Shown: positions 44,808 to 54,225, numbered from the stretch's first letter. The stretch is 64,000 nt of DNA from Polyangiaceae bacterium (GCA_025936115.1 JAICTZ010000020.1:1-64000), one strand, 5' to 3'. The notes: generated by a model not told the origin, from the sequence alone. A program made the numbers and translations.

Positions 44808-46658
44808 TCAGTCGTCCGTGGCGGTCGCGCCCGCGCCGCTCGGCATCGGGTTCTGCTCTTTTTCGAGGTATCGAAAAATCGTGCGCGGATCGACGCCGAG
44901 GTCGCGCGCCGTTTGCGTGCGGTTACCGTTGTTGCGCTCGAGTACCTCGAGCACGTAGCGGCGTTGAAAATCTTCCTTCGCTTTTTCGAGCGGGACGATG
45001 GGGCTCTCCGCGTCGGCGCCAAGGTCGAGATCCTCGGGCGCGAGCAGCGTTTTATCGCAGAGCACGAGCGCTTTTTTGATGCGGTTTTCGAGCTGGCGAA
45101 TGTTGCCGGGCCAAGAGGCCTTGCGGATCGCGGCGAGCGCCTGCGGCGAGAAACCGCGCACGGGGCTGCCGAGCTCGTCAGCGTATTTGCTGAGCAGCGC
45201 CTTGGCGATGATGAAGACGTCGTCGCCACGGTCACGCAGCGGCGGCAGCCAAAGGTTCACGACGTTGAGCCGGTAGTAAAGGTCTTCCCGGAACTCACCG
45301 GTCTTGATCATGTCCTCGAGCGTGCGGTTCGTGGCCGCGACGATGCGGATGTCGCAACGCTCGGGGCGGTTATCGCCGACTCGAAAGACGACGCGCTCCT
45401 GAATCGCGCGCAGGAGCTTGACCTGGAGCTGCGGCGTGAGCTCCCCAACCTCGTCGAGGAAGAGCGTGCCGCCGTCGGCCTGCTGGAACTTGCCGGCGCG
45501 GCTTGCGATGGCGCCCGTGAAGGCGCCCTTCACGTGCCCGAACATCTCGCTCTCCATCAGATTTTCGGGAATGGCGCCGCAGTTGACGGTGACGAACGGC
45601 CCGTTCGGACGGCTCGAGCGGCGATGTAGCTCGCGCGCGATGAGCTCCTTGCCCGTGCCCGTCTCGCCCGTGATCATCACGCTGATGTCCGTGGCCGCGA
45701 CCTTGGCGAGCTTTCTGAAGACCTCCATCATGGAGGGGCAGGCGCCGATGATTTCGCCGAAACGCTTGTCTTGGAGCTCGCCCTGGAGCTTTTCCTTGTC
45801 GGCGCGCAGGGCGCTCAAGAGCATGGCGTTTTGCAGGATGAGCGAGGCCTGGCCCGCAAATATCGTGAGCAGATCGAGCTGCTTGCGCTCGAACAGGTGC
45901 TTGACCTCGTCGTTGGCGACGTAGAGAGCGCCCACGGTTTCGCCTTGGCTCAAGAGCGGCGCGCACATGACGCTCGAGAGCTTGAGCGCGATGACGCTCT
46001 CGCTCTTGCCGAACGTCGTGTCGGTCAAGGCGTCGCTCACGATGATCGGGCGCTTGGTCTCGATCACTTGACGCACGATGCTGTCGCTGATTGTCCCGGA
46101 CGGATCCTCGATCGCGTCGTTTCGGACGTTGCGCGAGACGCGCACGCGCGGCGCCACGCTCTTGCCCTCGCTCATGTCGACGAGCAGCACGAACCCGCGC
46201 GCGGCGCCCGTGAGCTGGATCACGTCGTCGAGCAGCGTTTCGAGCAGCTGGTCCACCGAGCTCACGGTCATGAGCCGCTCGCTGAAGGCGTGCAGGCGAC
46301 GCAGGCCCGCGATGTCGCCTTCCGCTTGCGACTGCGCGCCCGGCGAGGAGGCAGGGCTCATGTCGAGCTCGGTGAACATGCTGAAGCCGAGCTGGGCGCG
46401 GCTCAGCGTGATGCGGTCGCCGTGGACGAGCCGCGCGCGCCGCTTCTTCTTGCCGTTGATCTGGATCTCGGCGTCGCGGTCGACTTCCTCGAGCTGGAAG
46501 TCGCGCCCGTTGAAGACGATCTGCGCGTGGTGATGCGCCACACTCGCGTCCGGCACGGCGATGTCGTTGCCGAGCGCGCGGCCGATCGTGGTCACGGGCT
46601 TGTGGAGCGCCACGATCAGCGGAGCCCCTTCCGGCGGGAAATACCGAACGATGGCCAT
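44808..46658 (-). CDS. FHA-GAF-AAA+ sigma-54-dependent transcriptional activator
   Basis: 616 residues from the ATG at 46658, five bases after GGAG. FHA domain at about 1-95 (VTTIGRALGNDIAVPDASVAHHHAQI, by position 21-46), which binds phospho-threonine; GAF domain at about 120-285; sigma-54-interacting AAA+ domain at about 310-545 with Walker A GETGTGKE, the sigma-54 contact loop GAFTGA, Walker B GGTLFLDEVGEL and the R-finger region; Fis-type HTH at about 580-605 (RTQTARDLGVDPRTIFRYL). This architecture couples Ser/Thr kinase signalling to sigma-54 promoters and is typical of myxobacteria. It lies head-to-tail after gpsA and convergent with the PglZ-like gene. Confidence 0.94.
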   Translation of the reverse strand: MAIVRYFPPEGAPLIVALHKPVTTIGRALGNDIAVPDASVAHHHAQIVFNGRDFQLEEVDRDAEIQINGKKKRRARLVHGDRITLSRAQLGFSMFTELDMSPASSPGAQSQAEGDIAGLRRLHAFSERLMTVSSVDQLLETLLDDVIQLTGAARGFVLLVDMSEGKSVAPRVRVSRNVRNDAIEDPSGTISDSIVRQVIETKRPIIVSDALTDTTFGKSESVIALKLSSVMCAPLLSQGETVGALYVANDEVKHLFERKQLDLLTIFAGQASLILQNAMLLSALRADKEKLQGELQDKRFGEIIGACPSMMEVFRKLAKVAATDISVMITGETGTGKELIARELHRRSSRPNGPFVTVNCGAIPENLMESEMFGHVKGAFTGAIASRAGKFQQADGGTLFLDEVGELTPQLQVKLLRAIQERVVFRVGDNRPERCDIRIVAATNRTLEDMIKTGEFREDLYYRLNVVNLWLPPLRDRGDDVFIIAKALLSKYADELGSPVRGFSPQALAAIRKASWPGNIRQLENRIKKALVLCDKTLLAPEDLDLGADAESPIVPLEKAKEDFQRRYVLEVLERNNGNRTQTARDLGVDPRTIFRYLEKEQNPMPSGAGATATDD

Positions 46659-46762
46659 CGAGCTCCAGCCTAGCCTATACGCACTCGCCACGGCGTCGGG
46701 TCACCGACGCCGCCGGCCTCACGGCCGAGCCCGAGCATACCTCGGAAGCGCGGCGTGCGCCC

Positions 46763-47761
46763 TCACCACTCGGGCTTGAGCGGCCGGTGCAGCACGTCGT
46801 GCACCGCGGCGAGCACCGGCTTACCTTCGAAGAGTACGCGATAAACCTCGCTCGAGATCGGCAGCTCCACGCCGAACTGCCCGGCGAGGCGATGGGCGGC
46901 TTCTGCGGTCGGCACGCCCTCGGCGACGTGGCCCAAGTTCTTGAGCACGTCGTCGAGCCGCGCGCCGCGGCCGAGCTCGACGCCCACGGTGCGGTTACGC
47001 GAGAGCTCGCCCGTGCACGTGAGCACGAGGTCGCCGAGGCCCGCGAGGCCCGCCAGGGTGAGCACGTTGCCGCCCTTGGCCTCGGCGAGACGCGCCATTT
47101 CGGCGAGTCCGCGCGTGATGAGCGCCGCGCGCGTGTTGTACCCGAAGCCCAAGCCGTCGCAGGCGCCGGCCGCGATGGCGATGACGTTCTTCAGCGCGCC
47201 GCCGACCTCGACGCCCACGGGATCGCCGCTCGAGTAGATGCGCAGCCGTTCGGTCGCCATCCGGTTTTGCACGACGACACTGAGCGCGTGATCGACCGCC
47301 GCTACCACGAGGTTCGTCGGTAAGCGCCGCGCGACCTCGAGCGCGAAACTCGGCCCCGAGAGCACGAGCGCGCGGCGCGCCGCGGCCGAGCCGAGCACGT
47401 CGGCGACCACCTCCGTGAGCAGCATCCACGTCCCCGATTCGATGCCCTTGCTCGCGATGACGAGCGGCACCTCGGGCAAGACGCCGCGCGCGGCGCCGAG
47501 CACGGAGCGCACCGCCTGGCTCGGCAGCGCCAAGACGACGAGCTCGGCGCCCGCCAGCGCAAACTCGAGGTCGGCCGTGGGCTCGACTTCCGGCACGAGC
47601 GGGAAGCCGGGTAGAAACGTTCGATTCTCGCGCGACTCGGCGAGGGCGCGCGCATGCTCCCGCTCCCACGTGTAGAGGCGCACCGGGCCGCGCTCGGCGA
47701 GCGCGAGCGCGAGCGCCGTGCCCCAGGCGCCGGCACCGACGACCGCGACGTGGGAGAGCAT
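46763..47761 (-). CDS. gpsA: NAD(P)-dependent glycerol-3-phosphate dehydrogenase
   Basis: 332 residues, family length. GpsA reduces dihydroxyacetone phosphate to sn-glycerol-3-phosphate for phospholipid synthesis. The Rossmann motif VVGAGAWGTALALALAERG starts at residue 7; LALPSQAVRSVL, ASKGIESGT, LSGPSFALEVA and the catalytic Lys region VGGALKNVIAIAAGACDGLG are present; AGLAGLGDLVLTCTGELSRNR, by position about 238-258, is the substrate-binding segment. It is divergent from the lipoprotein gene 92 bp upstream. Confidence 0.96.
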   Translation of the reverse strand: MLSHVAVVGAGAWGTALALALAERGPVRLYTWEREHARALAESRENRTFLPGFPLVPEVEPTADLEFALAGAELVVLALPSQAVRSVLGAARGVLPEVPLVIASKGIESGTWMLLTEVVADVLGSAAARRALVLSGPSFALEVARRLPTNLVVAAVDHALSVVVQNRMATERLRIYSSGDPVGVEVGGALKNVIAIAAGACDGLGFGYNTRAALITRGLAEMARLAEAKGGNVLTLAGLAGLGDLVLTCTGELSRNRTVGVELGRGARLDDVLKNLGHVAEGVPTAEAAHRLAGQFGVELPISSEVYRVLFEGKPVLAAVHDVLHRPLKPEW

Positions 47762-47853
47762 GGCGCCTTATCGCTACAAGCCGGCCGCCCGCCGCGCAAG
47801 CGCGACTTTCGCCGAGACAGGGCGGCGCCCGATGATGCTACGCTCGGCCCGCT

Positions 47854-48927
47854 TTGTCGCGGAGCTTCGCGCTCGTTTCGTCCTTGCCGCTCGCGCTCGC
47901 GTTGTTCACCGGCTGCGCGTCCCGCGAGGCCCTCGGCACGACGTCCATGTCGATCGTCGGCGCCGGCGTCGTGAACGACCCGGCCAACAAGTCGCTGCGC
48001 TTCGACATGCTGAAGTTCGGCCTCGACACCTTCTGTCACGAGATGCTGAAGAGCGGCACGCCGCTCAAACTCGCCGACGACAACCCCGTCCTGGGGCGCT
48101 TCTTCGCTACGAGCTGCCAGTCGCAGGTCATCGACGAAGAGCAGCGCAAGTCGTTCATCGTGCAGTTCCAGGGCAAGGGGTACGCCTGGGGCGGCCCGTT
48201 CGGGCGCGTGGGCTTCGAAGCAGCGGGGCTCGTCGAGTACGCGCCCGATTTTCTGCTGCACGGCGGCGCGATGTACGTCTACTTCCGGCCGCGGCTCGTG
48301 GATACGAGCCGCTTCACGCTCGTGAACGTCGAATCGAAGCTCGCGCAGACGGTCGTGAGCGCCGCGGGCCTGAACCCCGAATCGTTCGGCAAGCAAATCG
48401 TCGACAGTGAGCTCCGGCGCGGCTTCACCGTCGTGCGCGCCGGCTCGAGCGGCGAGACCGAGTTCGGGACGGGCATCATCCCGGCGGGGGAGCGCCCGTT
48501 TCACCCGTTTGAGGTGCAAAGTTCGGACAAACGCGTCATCGTCAACGAGCGCACCGAGATCCACACGGGCCAGCAGGATTATATCGGCCCGTTCGACGTT
48601 GACGGTAAGGGCCAGGCCCTCTACTTGACCCTCTCGGTGGACGGAGCGCCGTTCGTCGAGGCCCGCTTACTGCCGCAAGCCGAAGGTGACACGCTCGTCG
48701 ACAGCTACATCCGCACCCCTGGGCCGAAAACCGGGGCAGGAAGGCCCTTGTTCGACGAATCGATCGCGCAGGGACAGGTTTTCCGCCGGTTCGTGCCGGT
48801 TCCCGCCGGTCGCTACTATTTGCTGCTGGACCACAGCGATCCTCAGCGTCATGGTCCGGCGCCGGACATGACCACGGATCAGGCCGCCAAGGTCGATTAC
48901 CTGATCCTGCTCGGCGACGCGCCTTGA
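47854..48927 (+). CDS. Lipoprotein of unknown function
   Basis: 357 residues from a TTG at 47854, the only start that keeps the signal peptide (LPLALALFTGC, lipidated Cys at about residue 21). The mature protein is mixed alpha/beta with LRFDMLKFGLDTFCHEMLK, GYAWGGPFGRVGFEA and a C-terminal third that ends in beta strands (AGRYYLLLDHSDP, VDYLILLGDAP), possibly an Ig-like fold. No catalytic motif and no known family was recognised. It lies 13 bp upstream of lepB on the same strand, so it may be co-expressed with the signal peptidase. Confidence 0.72.
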   Translation: MSRSFALVSSLPLALALFTGCASREALGTTSMSIVGAGVVNDPANKSLRFDMLKFGLDTFCHEMLKSGTPLKLADDNPVLGRFFATSCQSQVIDEEQRKSFIVQFQGKGYAWGGPFGRVGFEAAGLVEYAPDFLLHGGAMYVYFRPRLVDTSRFTLVNVESKLAQTVVSAAGLNPESFGKQIVDSELRRGFTVVRAGSSGETEFGTGIIPAGERPFHPFEVQSSDKRVIVNERTEIHTGQQDYIGPFDVDGKGQALYLTLSVDGAPFVEARLLPQAEGDTLVDSYIRTPGPKTGAGRPLFDESIAQGQVFRRFVPVPAGRYYLLLDHSDPQRHGPAPDMTTDQAAKVDYLILLGDAP

Positions 48928-48940
48928 ATCCCCACCCCGC

Positions 48941-50248
48941 ATGAACACCACCGCCGTGAATCCGAAGGTCTATCGCTTCGTGGTCTGGCCGATTTGGTTC
49001 GTGCTCGTGCCGCTCGTGCTCGCCCACTTCGCCGTGGTGCTGCTGAGCCCGGGCGCGAACTTCGAGCCCGTGACGCTGCTCGACCGCGTGCTCTGGGCGA
49101 TCGAAGATCAGCCGATTCCGGCGACGATCGGCTTTTTCACGCTGTTCGAGATGCTCATCTACCACTACCGGCATCTCTTGCCCTTCGCCGGCGCCGAAGC
49201 GCGCTCGGACGTGCCCGCGGACGCACGGCGCGAGCTCGAGCGCGCCGCGCAGCTACTCGACGAGGCCGAGCGTGTCATGCGGCGCGAGCGCCACGCGTTC
49301 GAGAAGAACGTCCCCGCGAGCGCGCGCGAAGAGCTGCTCGACGAGCTCGAGGCGCTGCGGCGCGCGATCGGGCAGAGTCCGTTCGATCGCGAGGCGTTCG
49401 AGTCCGCTCACGAGCGCGCCGCACGCCTCGTACACAAGCACCTCGGCCGTTGGCAAAAAGGCGAGCTCCGGGAATACGTGGAGTCGATCGCCGTCGCGAT
49501 CGGCGTGGCGCTGCTCTTGCGCGCCTTCGTCGTCGAAGCCTTCAAGATCCCGAGCGGCTCGATGCTGCCGACGCTGCAGATCCAAGATCACATCTTCGTG
49601 AACAAGCTCGCGTACGGTCCGCTCGTCCCCTTCACGAGCTACCGCCTGCTCAATCGCCTGCCGCCCGCGCGCGCCGACGTGATGGTCTTCATCTACCCGG
49701 ACACGAACCCGGAAGCGCCGAGCCAGGATTTCATCAAGCGCGTGATCGCGCTTCCCGGTGACACGCTGTCGGTCGAGAACGGACACCCCATCATCAACGG
49801 CTGGCGCGTGCCGAGCTGCCACGTCGGCGAGTACACGTACCAAGAGGGCAGCGACGCGCCCATGAAGCGCGGCGATCTGTTCGTCGAGTACCTCGGCGAG
49901 CGCGCGTACCTCACGCAGTACGAGGACAATCGCGCCGACGGGCGACAAGGCCCGTATCACGTGAAAGCCGGCGAAACTTGGGTGATGGGCGACAACCGCA
50001 ACAACAGTATGGATTCGCGCGTGTGGGCGGGCGGGCGCGGCGCCGGTGTGCCGGACGCGAACATCAAGGGTCGCGCCATGTTCGTCTGGTGGGGTGTCGC
50101 CCTCGATCGCTTGTTCATGAACGTGCTCGGGACGCCGCGGCTGCCCAAAGGCGCGCCGCCCGAGATCGTGGCGGGCATCGACGCGTGCATAGCGAAGCGA
50201 CCACCGCTCAGCGAAACCACGCCGCCTGCTCCGAACGCCGCGCAGTAA
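48941..50248 (+). CDS. lepB: Signal peptidase I with N-terminal membrane/coiled-coil extension
   Basis: 435 residues, much longer than usual (250-325). Two hydrophobic segments (about 10-36 and 55-75) and a charged coiled-coil region (about 85-165) precede the membrane helix next to the active site (about 175-200). The catalytic dyad is Ser207 in PSGSMLPTL and Lys266 in DFIKRVIALPGD; GDNRNNSMDSR at about 349 is the conserved box D/E. It cleaves signal peptides from exported proteins at the outer face of the inner membrane. There is no obvious Shine-Dalgarno; it is probably coupled to the lipoprotein gene 13 bp upstream. Confidence 0.95.
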   Translation: MNTTAVNPKVYRFVVWPIWFVLVPLVLAHFAVVLLSPGANFEPVTLLDRVLWAIEDQPIPATIGFFTLFEMLIYHYRHLLPFAGAEARSDVPADARRELERAAQLLDEAERVMRRERHAFEKNVPASAREELLDELEALRRAIGQSPFDREAFESAHERAARLVHKHLGRWQKGELREYVESIAVAIGVALLLRAFVVEAFKIPSGSMLPTLQIQDHIFVNKLAYGPLVPFTSYRLLNRLPPARADVMVFIYPDTNPEAPSQDFIKRVIALPGDTLSVENGHPIINGWRVPSCHVGEYTYQEGSDAPMKRGDLFVEYLGERAYLTQYEDNRADGRQGPYHVKAGETWVMGDNRNNSMDSRVWAGGRGAGVPDANIKGRAMFVWWGVALDRLFMNVLGTPRLPKGAPPEIVAGIDACIAKRPPLSETTPPAPNAAQ

Positions 50249-50416
50249 CGCCGCACATCGACAGGGCTGCGCAGGTCGGCGGGCCGAGCGCGCGCGCCGG
50301 ATGAGCGCAAGGATCTTGAGTCGAGCGCGTCGTGAGCGACCGCGCGGGTCAGTTCCCTATGCCGCGCATGCCGGGTGGAGTAAGTAACGTCGGGGTCAAC
50401 ATCAGGAGGAATGCGA

Positions 50417-51094
50417 ATGGCGCTTGCTCAGCGTTCGACGGCAGCAATTTCAATGGGACTCGTGGTCGGGGCATTGCTCGCGTGCAAAAAGAAGCCGGAG
50501 CCCGCGCCCGAACCTTCCGCCGTCGCGACCGCACCGGCCGTGCCCTCCGCTTCGTCGGCAGCGGCCGCCGGCGCCAGTGCTCCCCCAGCCCCCGCCGCGA
50601 CGGTCGAGGCAAAGCTCGGCGACGTGAAGCGCTACGGGGTCGAAAAGGAGGTCCGGCTCGACGACTCCGGCGTGCGCGTGACGGCCGATGAGCTCAAGGT
50701 CTACGACCAGGCCGATACGAAGACGGACGACGTCGCCGTGCTGCCGAAGGGCGCGCTCGTCTTCCGGCAGGTCAAAATGGACGACTTTACGCTCGTCGAA
50801 TTTCCGTCCGGCGTCGGCCAATTCTCGCAAGGCTGGGTCGAAACCAAAGGCCTCTCGACCACGGTGGAGAAGGTCACGCGCGCGGCTGCGCTCGGCGAAA
50901 ACAAGACCGCGACCGTCAAGACGAAAGACGGCGGTGCACCGGCACCGGCAGATGCAGGCGCCGCGAAGACCGACGCCGGCGCCGCGAAGAAAGACACGAG
51001 TCCGAAACCAGAACCGCCGCCCGTGCCCGACAAGAAGAAGGCGGCCGCCGACAAGAAAGCCGCCGACAAGAAGGCCGCCGAAAAGGCGAAGTAA
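50417..51094 (+). CDS. Lipoprotein with SH3-like domain and Lys/Ala tail
   Basis: 225 residues from the ATG at 50417, seven bases after AGGAGG; an ATG at 50411 is too close to it. Lipobox LLAC with the lipidated Cys at about residue 23. An Ala/Pro/Ser linker leads to a beta-rich domain (about 65-145): VRLDDSGVRVTADELKVYDQ, LPKGALVFRQV, FSQGWVETKGLS, reminiscent of bacterial SH3b domains. The C-terminus is a repeat of KKAADKKAAEK type that should be highly basic and could contact acidic polymers such as peptidoglycan or teichoic-like material. Function not known. Confidence 0.72.
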   Translation: MALAQRSTAAISMGLVVGALLACKKKPEPAPEPSAVATAPAVPSASSAAAAGASAPPAPAATVEAKLGDVKRYGVEKEVRLDDSGVRVTADELKVYDQADTKTDDVAVLPKGALVFRQVKMDDFTLVEFPSGVGQFSQGWVETKGLSTTVEKVTRAAALGENKTATVKTKDGGAPAPADAGAAKTDAGAAKKDTSPKPEPPPVPDKKKAAADKKAADKKAAEKAK

Positions 51095-51157
51095 CCCCCG
51101 AGCGCGGCCGCCTGCACCTGCGAGCGCGCTCAGCGGGTGCGGGCGAGGACTGCTCGC

Positions 51158-51532
51158 TCAGGTTCCGCTGCTGCGCGCGCGCATTTCGATGCCGAGCTCC
51201 CGCGCCAGGGCGTGCGCGCGTTGCGAACGGACTACGGCGAGAACGACGAGCCCGACCCAAGCGAGATCGAGCGTGAGGCCGATGCCGATGCGCACGGGCG
51301 ACGGCATCGGTACGCGGCGCATCACGTAAGCGAGCGCGATATCGAGCAGGATCTTACCGAAACAGACGGACGAGCCGAGCTTGTAGGCGCCGCGCGCTCG
51401 CCCCCACCAGCGCGTGAAATCGGCCTCGCGCACGCCCGGGTAGCTCGTGGCTTGGCGCTGCGTCACGTCCATCTGCCGGATGGTGAAGAGGATCCCGAGG
51501 ACGAGCGCGATGAGGTCGAGCGGGTGGGGCAA
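51158..51532 (-). CDS. Small membrane protein, hypothetical
   Basis: 124 residues with three hydrophobic segments: LDLIALVLGILFTI, KLGSSVCFGKILLDIALAYVM and IGIGLTLDLAWVGLVVLAVV. Between the first two, READFTRWWGRARGAY is a conserved-looking, tryptophan-rich amphipathic stretch. No family was recognised. It is convergent with the SH3-like lipoprotein gene. Confidence 0.55.
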   Translation of the reverse strand: MPHPLDLIALVLGILFTIRQMDVTQRQATSYPGVREADFTRWWGRARGAYKLGSSVCFGKILLDIALAYVMRRVPMPSPVRIGIGLTLDLAWVGLVVLAVVRSQRAHALARELGIEMRARSSGT

Positions 51533-51772
51533 GCGGCTCCGGGCGTTAGCAGCGAATCAAGACCCTGCCAACGAGGTCCGACCGAGCGTGAAATTGGCTC
51601 ACGTTGTGCCAGCCCGAACTACGTGATTTCCGTAGTTTTGCCCACGTCGCCCCGCGGCACATGGCTTGCACTAAGAGTGCCCGTCACTTGGTTGGGAGAG
51701 GGTGTTCAGCTCGGCTGGCGACGGTGGGTAGGGGGGGATCTTCTTGCAGCGAGCCAGCCGGCTAGCCTGCGC

Positions 51773-51850
51773 GCCCGTAAACGTGCCCGTGCCCGTGCCC
51801 GAAAACCGCACGCAGCCCGTGGCTCCGGAGAGTCGGGCACGTTTACGGGC
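51773..51850. repeat. 17-bp perfect inverted repeat with GTGCCC iterations
   Basis: GCCCGTAAACGTGCCCG at 51773-51789 is exactly complementary to CGGGCACGTTTACGGGC at 51834-51850, with a 44-base loop holding further CCCGTGCCCG words. It lies between two convergent-independent genes both read on the minus strand, just after the xylA stop, so it may act as a 3' end structure of the xylA transcript. The rest of the 339 bp gap shows nothing else. Confidence 0.85.
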
Positions 51851-51871
51851 ACGTGAGAGCGCTACCGGGCG

Positions 51872-53194
51872 TCAGAGGTAGCGGTTGACGAGGTTCTCGA
51901 GGAACTCCTGCTGGCCGGAGCGGTGGCGCGGGTTGATGCCCTTGCTGAGCACCTGATCCGAAAGATCCTTGAGGCTCACCTTCCCGCCGAGGATGCTCTC
52001 GCCGAGCGGGCTCTTCCAGCCGGCGTAGCGCTCGCTGATGACGCGCTCGAGCTTGCCGTCGGAGATCATGCGATCGGCGACGATGAGACCGCGCGCCAGC
52101 GTGTCGAGGCCGCCGATGTGAGCGTGAAAGAGATCGGCGGGGTCGATGCTCTGGCGCCGGAGCTTCGCGTCGAAGTTCATGCCGCCCGTCGTGAAGCCGC
52201 CAGCCTTGAGCAGCGTGTACATCACGAGCGCGATTTCGGCGACGTCGTTCGGGAACTGGTCGGTGTCCCAGCCGAGCAGGCTGTCGCCGCGGTTCATATC
52301 GAGGCTGCCGAAGATACCGTTGCCGAGCGCGTACGCGACCTCGTGCTGGAAGCTGTGACCTCTGAGGATCGCGTGGTTCGCCTCGATGTTGACCTTGTAC
52401 TCGTTCTCGAGGTGGTAGCGCTGAAGGAAGGCGTACACCGTCGCCGAATCGAAGTCGTATTGGTGCTTGGTCGGCTCCTTCGGCTTCGGCTCGATGAGGA
52501 GCGCACCTTTGAACCCGATCTTGTGCTTGTGCTCGGCGACGAGGGTGAGAAAGCGCCCGAACTGATCGGCTTCGCGCTTCATGTCCGTGTTGAGCAGCGT
52601 CTCGTAACCTTCACGCCCGCCCCAGAGCACGTAGTTCTGCCCGCCCATCTTGTGCGTCGTGTCGAGGATCTTGACGACCTGGGCCGCCGCGTAGGCGAAC
52701 ACCTCCGGATCGGGGTTCGTGGCAGCGCCGCTCATGTAGCGCGGATGGCTGAAGAGGTTCGCCGTGCCCCAGAGCAGGCCGACCTTGGTGCGCGCCATGG
52801 CGGCTTGCGCCTTTTCCGTCAGACGATCGAGGATCGCGTGGCTCTCTTTCAGCGTGGCGCCCTCGGGCGCCATGTCGCGATCGTGGAAGGTGAAGAACGG
52901 CACGCCGAGCTTCTCGAAGAACTCGAACGCCACCTCGAGCTTCATCTCCGCCGAAGCGATCGGATCGGAGACCTTGAACCACGGCCGATCCATGGTCGGA
53001 ATCGCAATACCGAAGACGTCCTGTCCGCCCCAAGCAAAGCTGTGCCAGTAGCAAACGGCCGGGCGGAGGTGATCCTCCATGCGCTTGCCCGCGATGACCT
53101 TGTTCTTGTCGTAGTAGCGAAAAGCGAGAGGATTTTCGCTCTGCGGGCCCTCGAAGCGGATGGACTCGATGCCCTCGAAAAACGTCTGACTCAT
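51872..53194 (-). CDS. xylA: Xylose isomerase
   Basis: 440 residues, the class II (long) form. It interconverts xylose and xylulose with two divalent metals. Visible: AVCYWHSFAWGGQDVFG, the catalytic His in FFTFHDRDMAPEG, VLWGGREGYETLLNTD, metal ligands in IEPKPKEPTKHQ, VNIEANHAILRGHSFQHE and LDMNRGDSLLGWDTDQFP, and the C-terminal GGMNFDAKLRRQS. GAGG lies seven bases before the ATG. It is divergent from ctaA with only 14 bp between the two starts. No xylulokinase or xylose transporter is adjacent. Confidence 0.97.
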   Translation of the reverse strand: MSQTFFEGIESIRFEGPQSENPLAFRYYDKNKVIAGKRMEDHLRPAVCYWHSFAWGGQDVFGIAIPTMDRPWFKVSDPIASAEMKLEVAFEFFEKLGVPFFTFHDRDMAPEGATLKESHAILDRLTEKAQAAMARTKVGLLWGTANLFSHPRYMSGAATNPDPEVFAYAAAQVVKILDTTHKMGGQNYVLWGGREGYETLLNTDMKREADQFGRFLTLVAEHKHKIGFKGALLIEPKPKEPTKHQYDFDSATVYAFLQRYHLENEYKVNIEANHAILRGHSFQHEVAYALGNGIFGSLDMNRGDSLLGWDTDQFPNDVAEIALVMYTLLKAGGFTTGGMNFDAKLRRQSIDPADLFHAHIGGLDTLARGLIVADRMISDGKLERVISERYAGWKSPLGESILGGKVSLKDLSDQVLSKGINPRHRSGQQEFLENLVNRYL

Positions 53195-53208
53195 GGTAGC
53201 CTCGGATC

Positions 53209-54225
53209 TTGGTCAAGTTGCCGCTCTTGTCGAGCACAAAGCGAAGTCTCGAATTGAGCGAGGCGCGCATCTCTCGCGCGGCGACGATCACGCTCGGTTA
53301 CACCATCTTCGTTATCCTTTTTGGCGCGATTGTGAGAATCACGCGGTCGGGCGCCGGCTGCGGGCAACACTGGCCGACGTGCAACGGTGAGATCGCGCCG
53401 CTGCCACGGCGGCTCGAAACCGTGATTGAGTTCACGCACCGCGTCACGTCCGCCGGCAGTCTCATCGCGGTACTCGCCTTCGCGGCCGTCGCAATACGCG
53501 GCGTCCCGTCCGGGCATCGCCTGAGAAAAACGGCGTATGCGGCCGTGCTTTTGATCTTGGTCGAAGCGCTCATCGGCGCGGCGCTCGTTCTGTTTCGCTT
53601 GGTTGCGGACGACGCTTCCAAAGCACGCGTGTTCGTGATGCCTGCGCATCTCTTGAGCACTTTCGCGCTCGTCGCCGTCCTCACGCTCGGCGCGCTGTGG
53701 AGCAAGACTCCCCTGCCCGCCGCGCCGGTGAGCGGTGAGCTCGGCCCCGGGCGCGGCTGGCTCGTGCTCGGCGGCGTCGCTCTCGTCGTCGCTGCGCTGA
53801 CGGGTGCGATCACGGCGCTCGGCGACACGCTGTATCCGCCGGTCGCCGCGTCCCTCGCGGCACGCCTGCACGAGGATCAGGGCGCACACGCGAATTTTCT
53901 GCAACGACTCCGCGTGCTGCACCCCGTGCTCGCCGTCTGCACGGCGGCGTTCGTCGCGCATCTCGCCACCGCGTACGCCAGCGTCGGACCAGGCGCCCGG
54001 CACGCGAGCCGTGCAGTGCTCGTGTTCGCGGGGCTGCAGCTCGTCGCGGGGACGCTCAACGTGCTGCTGTCGGCGCCCGGCTGGCTGCAGGTCGTGCACC
54101 TCGGGCTCGGGCTCGGACTCTGGATTTCGTTCGTGGCGCTCGCCGGTTCAGTGAGCGAAGCGCGCACGAGCCGCGCGGCGGCACCGGCGAGCGAGCCACG
54201 CGGTACGGCAGCGCCCGCCGCGTGA
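53209..54225 (+). CDS. ctaA: Heme A synthase (CtaA/COX15)
   Basis: 338 residues, eight hydrophobic segments. CtaA oxidises the C8 methyl of heme O to heme A for aa3-type cytochrome oxidase. Features: GAIVRITRSGAGCGQHWPTCNG with the extracytoplasmic Cys pair (C-x6-C), the heme-ligand His residues in EFTHRVTSAG and MPAHLLSTF, and in the second half RVLHPVLAV and VVHLGLGLGLW. The TTG at 53209 gives the usual N-terminus but no clear ribosome site; the true start may lie slightly downstream. Divergent from xylA; regulatory sites must overlap one of the two coding regions. Confidence 0.92.
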   Translation: MVKLPLLSSTKRSLELSEARISRAATITLGYTIFVILFGAIVRITRSGAGCGQHWPTCNGEIAPLPRRLETVIEFTHRVTSAGSLIAVLAFAAVAIRGVPSGHRLRKTAYAAVLLILVEALIGAALVLFRLVADDASKARVFVMPAHLLSTFALVAVLTLGALWSKTPLPAAPVSGELGPGRGWLVLGGVALVVAALTGAITALGDTLYPPVAASLAARLHEDQGAHANFLQRLRVLHPVLAVCTAAFVAHLATAYASVGPGARHASRAVLVFAGLQLVAGTLNVLLSAPGWLQVVHLGLGLGLWISFVALAGSVSEARTSRAAAPASEPRGTAAPAA

